From NCBI GenBank assembly GCA_027943245.1, contig JANDJZ010000175.1:37381-101380 (forward strand): 64,000 nt of DNA. Direction: 5' to 3'. The notes below the pieces were generated by a model, which worked only from the letters and a program-made list of their open reading frames with translations, was not told the origin of the DNA and searched no databases. This document shows positions 26,101-38,743 of this stretch, piece after piece. Origin of the DNA: Acanthamoeba sp. SK_2022b (Eukaryota; Discosea; Longamoebia; Acanthamoebidae). Position 1 is the first letter of the stretch, and every line of letters starts with the position of its first letter. The translations under genes and the position numbers were made by a program.

Positions 26101-27140
26101 ATGACGGAGTGGACAGCAGATACTCGCCATAGAGTGTCAGCAATTCTATGCACCATGCAGCATAGAGACATTAGACTCCCTTGCTAGCACGAGAACGCAC
26201 GCACGATTGTTGCAACACCGATCAGAAAGACACACACTGACCTTCGAAAAAGCTTGAACTTGCCAGCTGGCAGTAGCTGGGGACGGGTAGAATGTAGTCG
26301 CAAAGGATGTCGCTGTACTCTTTGAGAAAGGGTTGCTGCTGTGCGTCGCTTTGGCACAGCATTCGCACAAAGTGCTGCGTGAGGTCCTTGATTGAAAGAA
26401 AGAGTCGTGGACCACCTGCGCATATTTGTGATCGCACGCAGCATTTCGATCAATCACCACCGTCAGACGACCAAAAATGAGAGGATAGAGGATAGAGGAT
26501 AGAGGATAGAGGATAGAGGATAGAGGATAGAGGATAGAGGATAGAGGATAGAGGATAGAGGATAGAGGAGGCGCGAACGTTGTTCGGCAATCTTGAGGGC
26601 ATTTTTGAGAGCATCGAGCACATCTTTCCTCAGCACTGGCGGCTTGATGGCCTTCCTCTTGGATGACTGAATGTGTTCGACCTCGCTCTCCACCATGGCC
26701 ACTACTGCACGCACCACGTCGTCCCACGTGGTCGTATGCCCTAGGTTTATGTCCACAACACAAACGTCGCATTACGGACACAATTAGCGAGAGCGAGAGA
26801 GAGAAAGAGAGCTCGCGGATGGTATGCATGGTGTTTGCGCAGCTGCTGTGAAAGAAGCCGCCAAGAAACAAAAAGAGGAACCTTTTTTACGTGCTTCGGA
26901 GGGCTTGAGGAGTACGGCCACACTGCTTTGGTCCACTTGCTGGCACACCTTCTCGAGACTGAGAAGCGCCAACAATTCGGCCAGATTTCCCTATTTAATG
27001 ATGATATATGTGCCATTAATTTCAATTTAATGGAATACAAATTTATGTTGTTGGTCAAGGTAACGTACCTTGCGCTCTTTGACCTTGGTGGAGGTGGCAA
27101 GCAGGTTGCATTTTTGTTTTACCTCCTCCAGGGAAGACAT
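12147..27140 (-). CDS. ATM: ATM/Tel1-type PI3K-related checkpoint kinase
   Basis: Nuclear Ser/Thr kinase that signals DNA double-strand breaks and maintains telomeres. The N-terminus begins [20 protein letters not shown] and leads to KERK, the TAN-type motif. Next come an ATM-like segment ([20 protein letters not shown]) and several thousand residues of helical repeats across dozens of short-intron exons. The FAT region includes [21 protein letters not shown] and [20 protein letters not shown]. The kinase domain has [48 protein letters not shown], the catalytic [13 protein letters not shown] and [12 protein letters not shown], then [19 protein letters not shown]. The FATC tail has [16 protein letters not shown] and ends [11 protein letters not shown]. 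The [12 protein letters not shown] wording separates it from ATR and mTOR. Several microsatellites lie in its introns, and a 7-bp minisatellite sits in the N-terminal part. Confidence 0.92.
13699..13772. repeat. (AC)n microsatellite in an ATM intron
   Basis: About 37 uninterrupted CA units between the exons encoding the PTINYD and [14 protein letters not shown] segments of the ATM kinase region. Confidence 0.95.
14628..14673. repeat. Pentanucleotide repeat GTGGT/GCGGT in an ATM intron
   Basis: About nine 5-bp units that change from GTGGT to GCGGT partway, indicating expansion after a point change. Confidence 0.8.
20157..20198. repeat. (GA)n tract in an ATM intron
   Basis: Purine-rich GAGAGA run with GAGC interruptions. 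Similar short GA/CT runs recur in many introns of this window. Confidence 0.7.
26480..26569. repeat. 7-bp minisatellite AGGATAG in the ATM gene
   Basis: About 13 near-perfect tandem copies of AGGATAG. On the coding strand the 21-bp superperiod is fully open and would read as repeated LYPLSSI directly after the exon ending KIAEQRSRL. Whether it is translated or intronic is unclear because no obvious GT donor precedes it. Confidence 0.9.
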
Positions 27141-27466
27141 GCCTGGGGCGAGATCTCGTGCGCGGCCTATTTCGTACTACGAAATAATTGCAACGAGAAA
27201 TTAATTCTTTTATTCATGCTTTCTTTCACCTCCGGTGGTGCCAAGGAGAGAAACCTGTCGTCTTTTTGGCCACGCAGCAAAGAGCCCAGCGAAAGGCCGT
27301 GATGAAGCCAAGCCCAGCGCAATGTCGAATGCGCCGCTTCGAGCGAACCAAGTCTGTGCAATTGGTTTGGCTTCTCTTTTAATGCTCCCTTTCATACGTA
27401 AGTGTATACGAAACGTTTGACCACGTCTTTATTCTTGTTGTTACCAGTTCGCGCAAGACTTCAGCG
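27141..27466. promoter_or_regulatory. Divergent promoter region ATM / EF-hand gene
   Basis: 326 bp between the starts of two divergently transcribed genes. The middle carries a GC-rich block flanked by AT-rich stretches. No specific elements recognised. Confidence 0.45.
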
Positions 27467-30125
27467 ATGAGCAAGTACGTTAAAAAAAATGGTCACCTTT
27501 TTGCTCCCCAACCCCACAAGAGTGCATTGTACTTCCTTGCTCTCCTCCTCTGCGCTCAGGTTACAGTCATGCGCGAGCTGTTCGATCTCTGTGACGCTGA
27601 TGGTGACGGGAACATTGCTGCCTCGGGTACGGACGTGTTTCGCCTCCTCAGAGCACTCCGGCTCTTCGTTGTTCCCATGTTGGGTCTTTATAATTCATTT
27701 TTTCAGTAACAAACATTTTAATTTGTTCATTAATTTATTGTTAATACCATTTTAAATACTGAAAATATTCACTGCAGGCAAAAGTTCACTCTTGTGGTGT
27801 GTGGGTAGAGTTGCGGCAGGTGATGGATGAGCTGGGCCTGCAAGTGGGCAAGGAGGAATTCGAACAGCTGTTCAAGCAGCTGGACACCAACAATGATAAG
27901 ATGATTTCCTTTGGGGACTTCCTCAGGTGACGCACAACGCATCTCAGGCGTGACACGCCTGCCAATCGTCTCACAGGACTCGTTCTGCAGCGGCCTCAAG
28001 TGGATACAGAAGTCCATTCGTATTACGGCGTCCTCTGGCGCGGTTCCAGTCCGAAAACCGGCTGGGTCGGACTCCGTACCTCCAGCTCCCGATGCGTCAA
28101 CAACTGTTCCGCCTGGCCCCAAACGACTCGGCCGCACCCGCAGCGTCACTCAGGTGCATATTGTGCATTATGGTTACTCTCATTTTCAGCCCTTTTCATT
28201 AGTGTACAATTGACACTCGCCTTCATGACTGGCTTGGCAGTTTATTGAAGAAACTGGTGGCATGAACGAAGCAGAACTGGCGAAAATGAAGAAGCTGTTC
28301 AAGGAGTGCGATGAAAACCAGGACGGGACGGTATACTCGCGCAAAAAACCTTCCTCTAAGCAGCTCTCCTGTTCAGCTGCGGTCTTTCCTCTTCTTCATC
28401 AGGTAAGCAAGAGGGAGTTGTGGAATTTTCTGCACAAGCAAGGCGTAGAGGCTTCCAAGGAGGAGTTCATCTCGTTTTTCAACGAGCTGGATGACGATCA
28501 GACTGGCACTCTCTCCTTCAAACAGTTCGTCAACGGCATCCAGGGCCTGCGCAAGGTAGATTTTCTTCCGTCTTGATAGGGGACTCCCTCTGCCCGCCCC
28601 TTCTTTCTCTTTTCTCTGTGTTGCTTTCCATTCTTAACGCCGTTTGCGCCACAGGGTCTGTACATTCTCCGAGCAGCTCCTGCGTCCGCCCCTGCTCCTG
28701 TCAAGTCCGCCAGTCCCCCGCCGCAGTACCACAAACCCTCCATCTGTTTGAGCTGTGTCTGTCTGGCGTTGGTTGACTGTCTATTGTCATGGACACAGAA
28801 GACTGAATGCTCCGGTAGTTAGTCCCCGAGCGCGAAGAGCTTCGTCCGGTGGTCGCGATCTGCCAGTGCCGTCAAGGTATGGCTGTGTATGGAGAACGAC
28901 AGGCAACGCGCTGCTGATGGCGGTGATGTGCGCGGGGGTGATCCTGTGCTTCCAGTCCTCCGGTCTCGCCGTTGGCGTCCTCACCCACAGTGCACCGCCC
29001 TGCACCTCACCCGTCGGGATCGCCCAAACCACAAACTGTTCCACGCCCATTAGTTCGCCGCAGGACTCTTGTGGACCTCGTTCAACAAGGGGTGCAGGAG
29101 GAGGAGGCGGGCCACGTCCGTGAGCTATTCGCCTTGTGTGACAAGAACGGAGACGGATCCATTGATAGGGTACATGCTCTGTTCGCAGAGCCCCCACTAT
29201 TTCCGTGCACTCAGCGAGCTACTCTTGAGATAAAGCACTGACAAACCCTCCCGTGTGTCCCCTAGGACGAGCTGGCCGCAGTGTTTGTAGAGCTGGGTAT
29301 GCTCTTGCTAATGTTTCTTATCGGGATTGCTCTCTGGCATTTATTACCACGGTGAAAGTCTCACGCGGTCCATGCAGGTATTCGAGCTACTCCCGAGGAG
29401 GTGGCGTCTCTGTTCCAAAAGTTGGCTGGCCAAAACCGGCGAGCCATCACATACGACGAATTTCTCAACGGCATGCAATGGCTGAACAAGGTTCGTACGA
29501 GCTGAGCCATGCTATGTTGTCGAGGTTGGAGGTTGTGACGCCAAGCATGCGACACCACAGGGCGTTGTTCTATCGAATACGCTGGAACAACGTGCAGGCA
29601 CCTCGCGAAAGGAAGAGGAATCGCAACAGAGAATTGCCGAGCTGGAGAAGATCAACGAAGTACTGCGCTCGGTACGCTTCTCCCGTGGGTGGAGGAACAA
29701 CTCACTGAGCCTGGGAAGCCCAGCATTAGCCAGCTGTAATTCCGGTCAATAACCGCGGTGGTGCAGTATTTACAACAGTTCGTGGGGAAGGTGGCAACGA
29801 GAGCTGACAAGGAATGCAAAACGCAACATCCAAAGGTGCCGCGCCTTCCTCTTGCTTCTTGCCGCAAGCCTACCTGACGACACCCTGCTTCTTCTGTCTG
29901 CAGACCGCCTCCATGTTGCTGGAGCTGCTCGACTACCCATTCATCCGGCAGGTGCGACTGCTTGGTAAGGGTTCGAGGGGTTCAACTCCAGCTCACACTC
30001 TTTCCCTCTCTCGCGCGCATCAGATGGAGGGATTTGTCGGCGGCAAGCTCACTACCCCAGAGGCAGACGAAGCCATCGCCAGTACGCAGCGGCAGCTCGT
30101 CGCCGCGGCAAGTCGGAAGAAATGA
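27467..30125 (+). CDS. Multi-EF-hand calcium-binding region
   Basis: Start MSKY joins (GTTAAA donor) to VTVMRELFDLCDADGDGNIA. Visible calcium-binding loops: DADGDGNIAA, LDTNNDKMISFGDF, CDENQDGT joined to VSKREL, DDDQTGTLSFKQF and DKNGDGSIDR joined to DELAAVF. A sixth, degenerate loop (AGQNRRAITYDEF) lacks the first acidic ligand. The hands are arranged in three pairs separated by Ser/Pro-rich linkers. A short coiled coil (RIAELEKINEVLR) and a C-terminal helix ending QRQLVAAASRKK follow before TGA at 30123-30125. The next codon in the same frame is the ATG of the RhoGEF reading frame, so this may be the N-terminal half of one large calcium-regulated RhoGEF rather than a separate gene. Confidence 0.65.
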
Positions 30126-33100
30126 ATGGAATGGATGCTTCAGCTGCAAAAGAAAGGCCCTCCCCTGGAGTGGGAGGTTGCAAATAGATCGCACAGTCGC
30201 CATGTGTTGTCTAAGGTCGCCAGCTTGCACCTTGTGTTGTGCTCCACACCGTCGACAAAAAAAAACTTGATCCAACCAAGCCACGTGAGAGAGGCAATAA
30301 TTGGTGTCCAACGGCGCTCTGCGAGAACAACGCGCAACGGCTCGAGGAGGTCTGCGAGCAGCTGTGTGTTGCCACAAACCACAAAAGAGCCGGTAGCTGC
30401 TGTTCGCGCGTTAATATACCTGCCTCTCGCTGTCCACGCCACTGGCGTTTCTGCTTCTCTCCTGATGGTACACCACTACCCACCCGTCTCCTTCCTCACG
30501 TCAACGTCCCAATCTTGTTTCTTCCTTCTGCTCTCCTCTTTCTCTTACTGTTGCCCCTCCTCTTTCCGCCGCGTCCACTGTTACAGGAGGATAAGCGGAA
30601 GCACATCATCAACGAAGTCATCGAAACGGAGCGTGCCTATGTTTCCTTTCTTTCTCTTCTTGTTCAGGTGAGGCATCCCTTAGCCCCCCCCCCCGGTCGT
30701 TTATTTGTGTCGTCTTCGTTATTTGTTGTTTCCTTTTTTGTTTTTTAATTATTTGTATTTATTTATTTTTGTGGTCCTTCACACGGGTGCTCTGGTGCTG
30801 TTGATTCAAAACTACGACAGTAAAGGAGAAGAACAACAACAACAACAACAACAAGAAAATAACTGTTACAAAACATGTTGTCGGACAGGCATACGCCAAA
30901 CCTCTGAAGGAGCTGGCGAAGGCAGGCAAAGGCGTGATCGACGTCCACAGCGTGCGGTGCATTTTTTCGGATGTTGAGACAATCCATTTCTTCAACTCTC
31001 AGCTCCTGGCTGACCTCGCTGATGCTTCCACATCGGGTTCGCCTTTGGGCGATATATTCCTACGGATGGTACTTGGGCTGTTTCAGCTCTGCGGGCCTCT
31101 ATGCTATTCTGCCGTGACTCACCCGTACTTTGCCTTTGTTGCGACAGGGGACCGGGCTGAAGCTGTATACGTCGTACATCAACAACTACGGAGCCGCCTT
31201 ACAGGAGTTGAAGAAGCAGCAAGCCAACGCTGCCTTTCGCGCTTGGCTCGAGGTAGTACACTCGCGGAACAGCAAATCGACCTTTTGGCCTTTGAGTTCT
31301 ATGTACTGACGCGGGTCCTCCCCAACTGTCACAGCAAACGAAGGCTCAGAATTTGGAGCAGCTGAAGAGAAACGATCTGTCGTCATTGCTGGTGATGCCC
31401 ATCCAAAGAATACCCCGCTACATTCTACTTCTCAAGGTTCTCGCTACTTTTCATCTTACAACACCACACACCAACACACATCACACACACAAATCATGCT
31501 GACAACGCGTGTGCTGGTAACTGCAGGACCTGCATAGGAACACTGATCCAATCGTGGATAAAGAGGAGCATGGCAAGCTAGGTGAAGCTGTACATATGAT
31601 CAGCGAGCTGGCGCAGTACATTGATCAGAGCAAGCGCACGTCGGACAACTTCCTCCGCCTCGCCGAAATCCAAAAGAAGCTGCATGGACTCAAGGAAGTA
31701 TGTTAACTGGAGCCTGTGGCTGCCCCTTCCTGCTTCACACCGGTGGTGACACTCTGCGATGGATTCATCTTTTGCTGCTTTGCGTTGACATGTCTCTTGT
31801 GTCTGTCAACTCCAGAAGCTGATCCAACCACACCGTCGGTTCATCCACGAGGGCAAAGTGGGGTTGACGAAGCAGGGCGTCACGTCGGCGCTCGAGCGGA
31901 CCCTCTACCTGTTTAACGACATCCTGATCATCGCCAAAGAGGAGGAGAAGGAGTCCCGGGGAGGGTAAGTGCGGCTGGCCTCCATTTTGCGCTTGGTCGG
32001 CTTGGATACGTGTGTACACAGGACTAAACAATACGTGCCCCCAAGGCGAATGATGCAGTTCAAGTGCCTTTCGTCGGTGTCGGCGATTGCGGTCTATCCC
32101 GAGGAGTCAAACAACTGCTCATTTGTGCTGACGTGCCATCTCACCAGCCTCAATGCCAGTCCGCAAGAGACCAAGCTCACCGTGACGGTCGCATCGCCTG
32201 CGCACGTCAAGGAGTGGTTGACCAAATTCGAAGAGGCCATCGGCGACACGAAGCACAAATGGACCTGTACGCATTGCCCATGGAACGCGTCACTCGCCAG
32301 CTCTTCGAAAGAAACTCACGCAACATTGCACTTCTCTACTGCAGTCGATCTGGAAACGAAGCCGCTTGGAGAGAAGCGGAGGCTGTGGCTTCACGGTTCG
32401 GCAGCAGCACGGTGTGGCGACGTGGTGTACTTCTTCGGTGGATCGACCGCCGCACGCTTCCGCAAATGCCTTTGGACTCTCGATCTCAGTGCGCCTTCTC
32501 TCCTCCTCACCTTTGAAGGCCACCCAGCGGAGCTCATCGTCGCTCATCGCATGATTCGCCTCTGAAATAGATGAGCTCACGTGGATGAGGAGGAAGAAGA
32601 CCGGTAAAGGGCCCTCTCCTCGACGGGGACACAGCGCCACTTCTATCAAGCACGATGGGGAGGATATGATCGTGCTCATCGGGGGCGTCGACGGTCGAGC
32701 CTCTCTGGGCGATGTTCACCTTTTCCAGTGCTCCAATTTCACTTGGCTTCAAGAAAAGGTACGCGTACATAACTGCCATAAATGCATGCCCTCAATTCCA
32801 GCTGCTTATTGCGGCACTCGCAACAGGCCAAGATGATCGCCAACTCAGCCGAACTTGCCCCGAGGAGCGGCCACTCTGCGACTCTCATCGAAGACGCCAT
32901 CTACGTGCTGGGCGGCAAGGACGACGGCGGCGTTCACTACACGGACGTGTCCATATTGGACACGCGCACCTGGCGATGGGAATCTGCGGCCACCACGACC
33001 GGCGAGGCCCCTCCCGGTCTCTGCAGCCATACAGCCACGGCGATCGGTCGACGTATATTTGTAGTGGGCGGCCGACGCTCAGACGGCGAGGCCTCGCAAT

Positions 33101-35251
33101 GCATCTACATCCTCAACACCGGTGCGCGCCGCTACGTATCACAGACCTTGCTCAGCAAAAGCGAAGGCGTGACGCTGATAGCCCGTCTTGTTATTGCGCA
33201 TCGATGATTTCCACACACAGAGAACATGTCGTGGACTGCGGGCCCTGCTTTCCCGGCACTGGCGGGTCACAAGGCGAGCGCGTACGGGGAGGATATCTTC
33301 CTCGTGGGCGGCACCTCCTCAGGTCAACGGAATGGACACCTGCTCTTCATTCTTCGTACCGGTAATTGCTGTCTCCTCTCTTTCCTGTTGAGTCCGCCAG
33401 TTCTTCTCCATCTGTCACTCAATCATTCGTGAATGTGTGCATTATCCTGGCACCTGGCAGAATCGCTCACGTGGGAGCAAATCGACGTGTCGGGCGTGGA
33501 CAACTTCCCAGACATAGAGGAGAACTACTGCTTCATGCTGACGGAGAAGAAGGCCCTATTGGTCCACTCCTCTCAGCCGGCGCACGCTGTGGGCTCTCGT
33601 CAGTCGCAGTCACTCGATAGTACCATCAGCGTTCTGCGCCTCGAGTCAACAGAAAAGCGGGTCAAGTTGCTCTCGTCGCCCACCGCCACCTACTCCTCCA
33701 CGCCCGGCGAATCACCCAGCCCTCGCATGGCCCCAACCGACATAGCCGGCGCCTCGCCCAGAAGGAAGGCCTCGCTCCGCGAAAAGCAGCGCAACCGTCG
33801 CAACACGCTTGGAAAGCGAAGGGGTCTCGAATCCCAGTCGTCCTACTCTTCGTTCTATGACGACTCTGCGTCAGAAGGTAAGTTCGCTGCCCTCCTACAC
33901 TTATGCGGTGCCCGAAGCCATTGAGACACCAAAAGGGGTTGGCCTGACACCGCAATCAGGGAGAAGCAGTGTGGACTTTTCTGCTGATTCAGACAGCGAG
34001 CGCGACTACGGCTCCTCGCGGCGCCATGGTTCCTTCTGTTCTGACTCGGGCAACTCCGAGGCTCCTTCGCCAGTCTCGTCGCGCGCCGCGTCGCCCCGGG
34101 TAACGATCGACACCACACCTCTTACATCGTCCGAGAGCGGGACCAAGGGGCTCAGGCCCGACTCCTCAGTGGGCCGGCCGTCGGACGCGCTCACCTCCGA
34201 GGAGGACATCGACTCGAGCAGCAGTAAGCAGCACAAGAGCAAGCGCGACAACAAATGGAAACGCTTCACCCGCAGCTTTAGTGTGGGTAACATATGGAAG
34301 TCTCAGGAGATATCTGGTATGCCTCCTCTCACAAACAAGCTCTGGACGTGCCTACGCAGTTGTACCTAACAAGTTACCTAACTCCGACCTGTGATGCGTT
34401 GGTTACGAAAGACGGAGGACATGCGACGGTCGAGGAGGACGGTGAACAGAGCCCAGCATTGACTCCATCTTCGGCGCGCAATTCAGCTCAGATAGGAGCC
34501 GCGGCAGGCGACGCCGCGACCACGAAGGAAGCCCTCCTGGCGCTGCTCGACAACCCCGGCCTGGTGGAACAGAAGCAACGCTCCCTGTCGCTCTCGGCTG
34601 GAGGGGTAAAGACGCGAACGGCGTTGGATAAGACCGCCAAGCCTTCGCCTCGGGAGACGACCCGGGTCGATGTGGCCGCGCGCTCGGTGAGTGAGGACGC
34701 CGAGCCATTGCGTCCGCAGGGCAAGACCCGGAAGAGCTTCACCATAAGTGGGCGGCGCAAGAGTCGTACGGCCCTGATCCCATTTGACCACCAGCCTACG
34801 CCTCTATCACCATCGCCACCCAGCAGTCATGAGGCAGAGTTACCCGCATCGCCCAGTCCGCGCAAGTATGCCACGCTCAAGAGCAAACAATCGCCTGTGG
34901 TGGCGAGCAACGACGGAACCCCACGCTCGGCTCGCTCGCGCACGCGGTTGGGTTCGAGCAGCAGCAGTGCCGCCAGTCCGCGCAGCCCCTCGATCGTGCG
35001 AGACACCAACTCCGAACCTCCCACACCAAGCACCACCGCCAACGGCAAGGGCAGCGACATTGCCAAGAGTTCTCTCTCGCCCACGCCCAAGAAACAGCTC
35101 TCCGTTCGCACACCCTGCTCCTTTCATTACATGCACTCACTCACCGCTCTTACAACATACACCCGTGTGATTACAATTAAAACAACAGGTTACGCAGAGG
35201 CTCAGCTTCAAGAACTTGCTGCACCGCGGAGACAAAACACGCGATTCTTGA
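30126..35251 (+). CDS. RhoGEF (DH-PH) with Kelch repeats
   Basis: Activates Rho/Rac-family GTPases by nucleotide exchange at membranes or cytoskeleton. The DH domain starts EDKRKHIINEVIETERAYVS and includes FLSLLVQAYAKPLKEL, LKLYTSYINNYGAALQEL and the conserved LLVMPIQRIPRYILLLKDL. The PH domain follows (QPHRRFIHEGKVGLTKQG, ERTLYLFNDILIIAKEEE, CLSSVSAIAVYPEE, VKEWLTKFEEAIGD). About five Kelch repeats come next (GDVVYFFGGSTAARF, RRGHSATSIKHDGEDMIVLI, RSGHSATLIEDAIYVLGGKD, CSHTATAIGRRIFVVGG, GHKASAYGEDIFLVGG). The last ~500 residues are Ser/Pro/Arg-rich and disordered, ending FKNLLHRGDKTRDS. The ATG at 30126 directly follows an in-frame TGA, and residues up to ~30440 have weak coding character, so the true N-terminus is uncertain. 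Confidence 0.75.
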
Positions 35252-35693
35252 TCTACAAAAGAAAAGCGTAACTGTGGTGATGGTCGCTGTACAGTAAAGT
35301 CTCACGGATTAAGCAAGGTGGTTGCATTCTGCACTCCTAGTGGCCTTGATGAACACTCCAGATGGAAGATCCTCCCTCCTTATCCCCTTACATTGGTAAT
35401 AGTCTCCATGCTACGAAATTGAGTCTTTACCACTCATGGTAAAGTACCAGTTGAAGTACAGTCAAAGAAGTGGCAATCAGATCAACAATGAGCTTAAGCT
35501 CAACCTTTCCCTTCCTTTTGGCCTTCCACACAAGATGATAGACCAAGCTAGCATACCAATCAATCTTGCCACCTCTCTTCTGTCGCTCTAATAATGTGGC
35601 GTGTAATTTTGGTTTGGTTTGCCGTTTAGTCCGCAAAATTGGCACACGCCGAAAGCTTTGTAGGTAAATCTTTCGTGTGGTGGTGTGCCGGTC
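35252..35693. other. Intergenic region before the PYROXD2-like gene
   Basis: About 440 bp holding the 3' flank of the RhoGEF-Kelch gene and the promoter of the next gene. AT-richer than the genes; no gene recognised. Confidence 0.4.
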
Positions 35694-37871
35694 ATGCGTC
35701 GAGTGTTGGGGTCAGCGTCGTGCCAGCAACAGCCAGTCCTCCGACGCACCCAAAGCTTGCGGTCGTATGCTTCACAAGCCGCGGTCTCAGGTCGCAAGTG
35801 GGACGCTATTGTGGTAGGGGGCGGACACAACGGCCTCGTCACTGCCGCTTACCTGGCCAAGGTACAAACACCCTCCCACTAGAACGAAAAGGATTAGATT
35901 TTGAAGAAATCAATTGTACGGCAGGCCGGTAAGAAGGTGGCCGTGTTGGAGCGGCGCCACGTCGTGGGCGGGGCAGCCGTGACGGAGGAGTTGCTGCCAG
36001 GCTACAAGTTCTCAAGGGCGTCATACCTGTGCAGCTTGTTCCGTCCTCAAATCTTCAAGGACCTCAAGCTCAAGGAGGTTGGCACGCCCTCCCCACACTC
36101 TCTTTCGCTCGCCTCCTCCTGCACATGCTTGGCATTCCCAAGCAAACAGCCCCGACATTCTCCGCAGCGCTCCGCCCGCTCATAGGATTGGTGTGCTGCG
36201 TATACTCGCGAGTGCAGAAGTATGGCGTGAAGCTGTATCACAGGAACCCGTCCTCTTTCACGCCCCTGCTGGATGGGCGCTATCTGCTGATGGGTGGCGG
36301 CACCATGGAAGAGACACAGCGCGCTATCGCTCAGGTAAAGCGAGCGCACGTGACACGTCCGCTCTGATATCTCTCTCACTTTCTCACCACAACGTGCGTG
36401 GCCAAGCAGTTCTCTAAGGCTGACGCCGAGGCCTACCCTGAGTACGAGGCCATGCTCGAGAAGCTGGTCCACTTCATCAACCCTCTCATCGACGAGATAC
36501 CACCCAACCTGGGCGAGTCACCCTTCTCGGGCAAACCCAAGCAGGTGTGCCTCCCACGGCTTTTCATTGATTACCACGAGCTGCCCCACATATACTCACC
36601 AACTCTCATTTCGCGCACGCTCTCTTGGTTAGGTTCTCGACAAGCTGACCTCGCTCTCCCGTCTGGGCTTGCGAGCTGCCAAGTTGGGGAAGGACATTGC
36701 TCCTCTCTACGAGATCATGACAGCGCCCGCTGCCCAGGTTCTCAACAAATGGTTCGGTAAGCCTGCCGCCTGTCCCTAGCTTAGCTGCGAATGGCGAGCC
36801 ACCGCTAAGGCCTGAGCCTGCTTGCTTGTGTTCGTGGTCAGAATCCGAGCCGTTGAAGTCGACTCTGGCCACGGATGCCATCATCGGAGCGATGACCAGC
36901 CCCCAGGTTCCCGGTAGCGGCTACGTGCTTCTTCATCACGGTCAGTACACTTTTCGCCCATCTCCGCCGCGTATTGTGGATCTCGCACTCATCATCACCA
37001 ACGTTTTGGTGGCGCGAGGGCAGTCATGGGAGAGACGGACGGAATTCCGGGCGCATGGAGCTACGTCGAAGGTGGCATGGGCGCACTTTCTCGCGCAATT
37101 GCCTCCGCGGCCGCGGACGAAGGGTACTGCATTCTTGTCTGAAAAAACGTTGCTGTTGCTGATACCCTTAGCACACACCCAGAGTGACCATTGTCACCGA
37201 CGCCACCGTCAAGTCCATTATTGTGTCGGGTACGCCCATTTCGCATCAGCGCTGGCCAAAGCTTGCTCACCTCGGTGCAAATGGACCATTCGCGTGCGCA
37301 GGCCGTGGTGCCAGTGGCGTGGAATTGGCCGATGGCACCAAACTGGAAAGCGACCTAGTAATCTCTAACGCCACTCCCGAAGTCACCTTCCACTCGCTCC
37401 TTTCCCAAGAAGCGCAGGCCCAGCTGCCGAACAGCTTCAGGTATAGGCCCTTCGTGCTCCCCACCACGCGGTGAGCAGTAATCAACACACCGACGTCGCG
37501 CGTGCGTACAGGCAGCAGCTCAAGCACTACGACTACGCGTCGCCTGTGATGAAGATAAACATCGCCCTCAACCAGATCCCCAATTTCACCTGCCTCCCCA
37601 ACCAAGCGCCCGGCACAGGTGCGCACCCCATTCTCCCTGTGCAATTTTGCTCTCTTTCTCCCTCCCTCCTCATCGTTTTGCCGTTGGCTCCGCGTTGACC
37701 GATACCAATACAGCGGGCCCGCAGCATCGGTGCACCATCCATTTGGGCGCTGAGTCTATGGCCGACATCGAGGCCGCGTACCAGGACGCCCTGCAGGTGA
37801 CCGACCTACCATCCCTCTCCCGTGCGCTCGGTTCGCCAGGACTGGGAGCACACCCTAAACTCGCGCGTACG

Positions 37872-37927
<56 letters not shown>

Positions 37928-38609
37928 CAGGGCACTCCCTCGCGTAAGCCAGTGATTGAGATGACTATCCCCTCCTCCCTGGACCCCACGCTGGCGCCCA
38001 AGGGCCACCATGTCTCATCCCTCTTTGTGCAATACGCCCCCTACCACATCCGCGTACGCTCTCCCATCGGCCAAGGGGCTCATGCATTCACCCCACCACC
38101 ACCACCACGTTCGCTTATACTTGGTGATCGTAGGGAGGAACATGGGACGAAAAGACCAAGGAGGAGTACGCGGACCGTGTGTTCTCGCTTATTGACCAGT
38201 ATGCGCCGGGTTTCAAGCAATCCATTATTTACAAGGACATCCTAGCTCCGCCTGACCTGGAACGCGTCTTCGGGCTGACCGGTACGCCTTGTGAAGGAAC
38301 GCAGTCGTCGAAACAACGCTGCTAACACGTCTTGACACATAACAGGCGGAAACATCTTCCACGGCGCCATGGGACTCAACCAGCTGTTCTTCATGCGTCC
38401 GGCTGCTGGCTTCGCGCGCCATCAAACTCCTATTCCCGGTTCGCACGCTCGCTGTTTGTGTGCCTCTTGGCGTGTCTCATGGCTCACTGGAGAGAACACT
38501 CCTGCTCGCTATTATAGGGCTTTACTTGTGCGGTTCCGGTGCTCACCCAGGCGGTGGTGTGATGGGCGCTGCTGGCAAGAACTGCGCCCAGTCCATCCTG
38601 AGCGCGTGA
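35694..38609 (+). CDS. FAD-dependent oxidoreductase, PYROXD2-like (phytoene-desaturase fold)
   Basis: Mitochondrial FAD protein of the phytoene-desaturase/carotenoid-isomerase-like family; its reaction is not settled. The first ATG gives [20 protein letters not shown] then SLRSYASQ, an Arg/Ser-rich acid-free leader typical of mitochondrial import. Then comes the dinucleotide fold [20 protein letters not shown], joined by an intron to [20 protein letters not shown]. Further family segments: [82 protein letters not shown], and the C-terminal FAD motif [20 protein letters not shown] ending CAQSILSA. Full family length, no breaks seen. It converges with the next minus-strand gene, 134 bp apart. 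A TG microsatellite lies in one intron. Confidence 0.85.
37873..37926. repeat. (TG)n microsatellite in a PYROXD2-like intron
   Basis: About 27 TG units just before the exon [20 protein letters not shown]. Confidence 0.9.
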
Positions 38610-38743
38610 TTCACACCACCCGCACGTTTTGGCGGTGTTCTAAAGAGAGAGAGAGAGAGAGTCAGACGCTGAAGTTTAAGCACGACCAGTGTGTCCTTTC
38701 CTGCCTGCGGACGACGGCCGGTGGTATGCTTGTATTTTCCGCT

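Noticed and set aside
26463..26871. Tandem LYPLSSI protein repeats as a new domain
   Set aside because: Product of a 7-bp minisatellite; kept as a finding about ATM structure, not as a domain.
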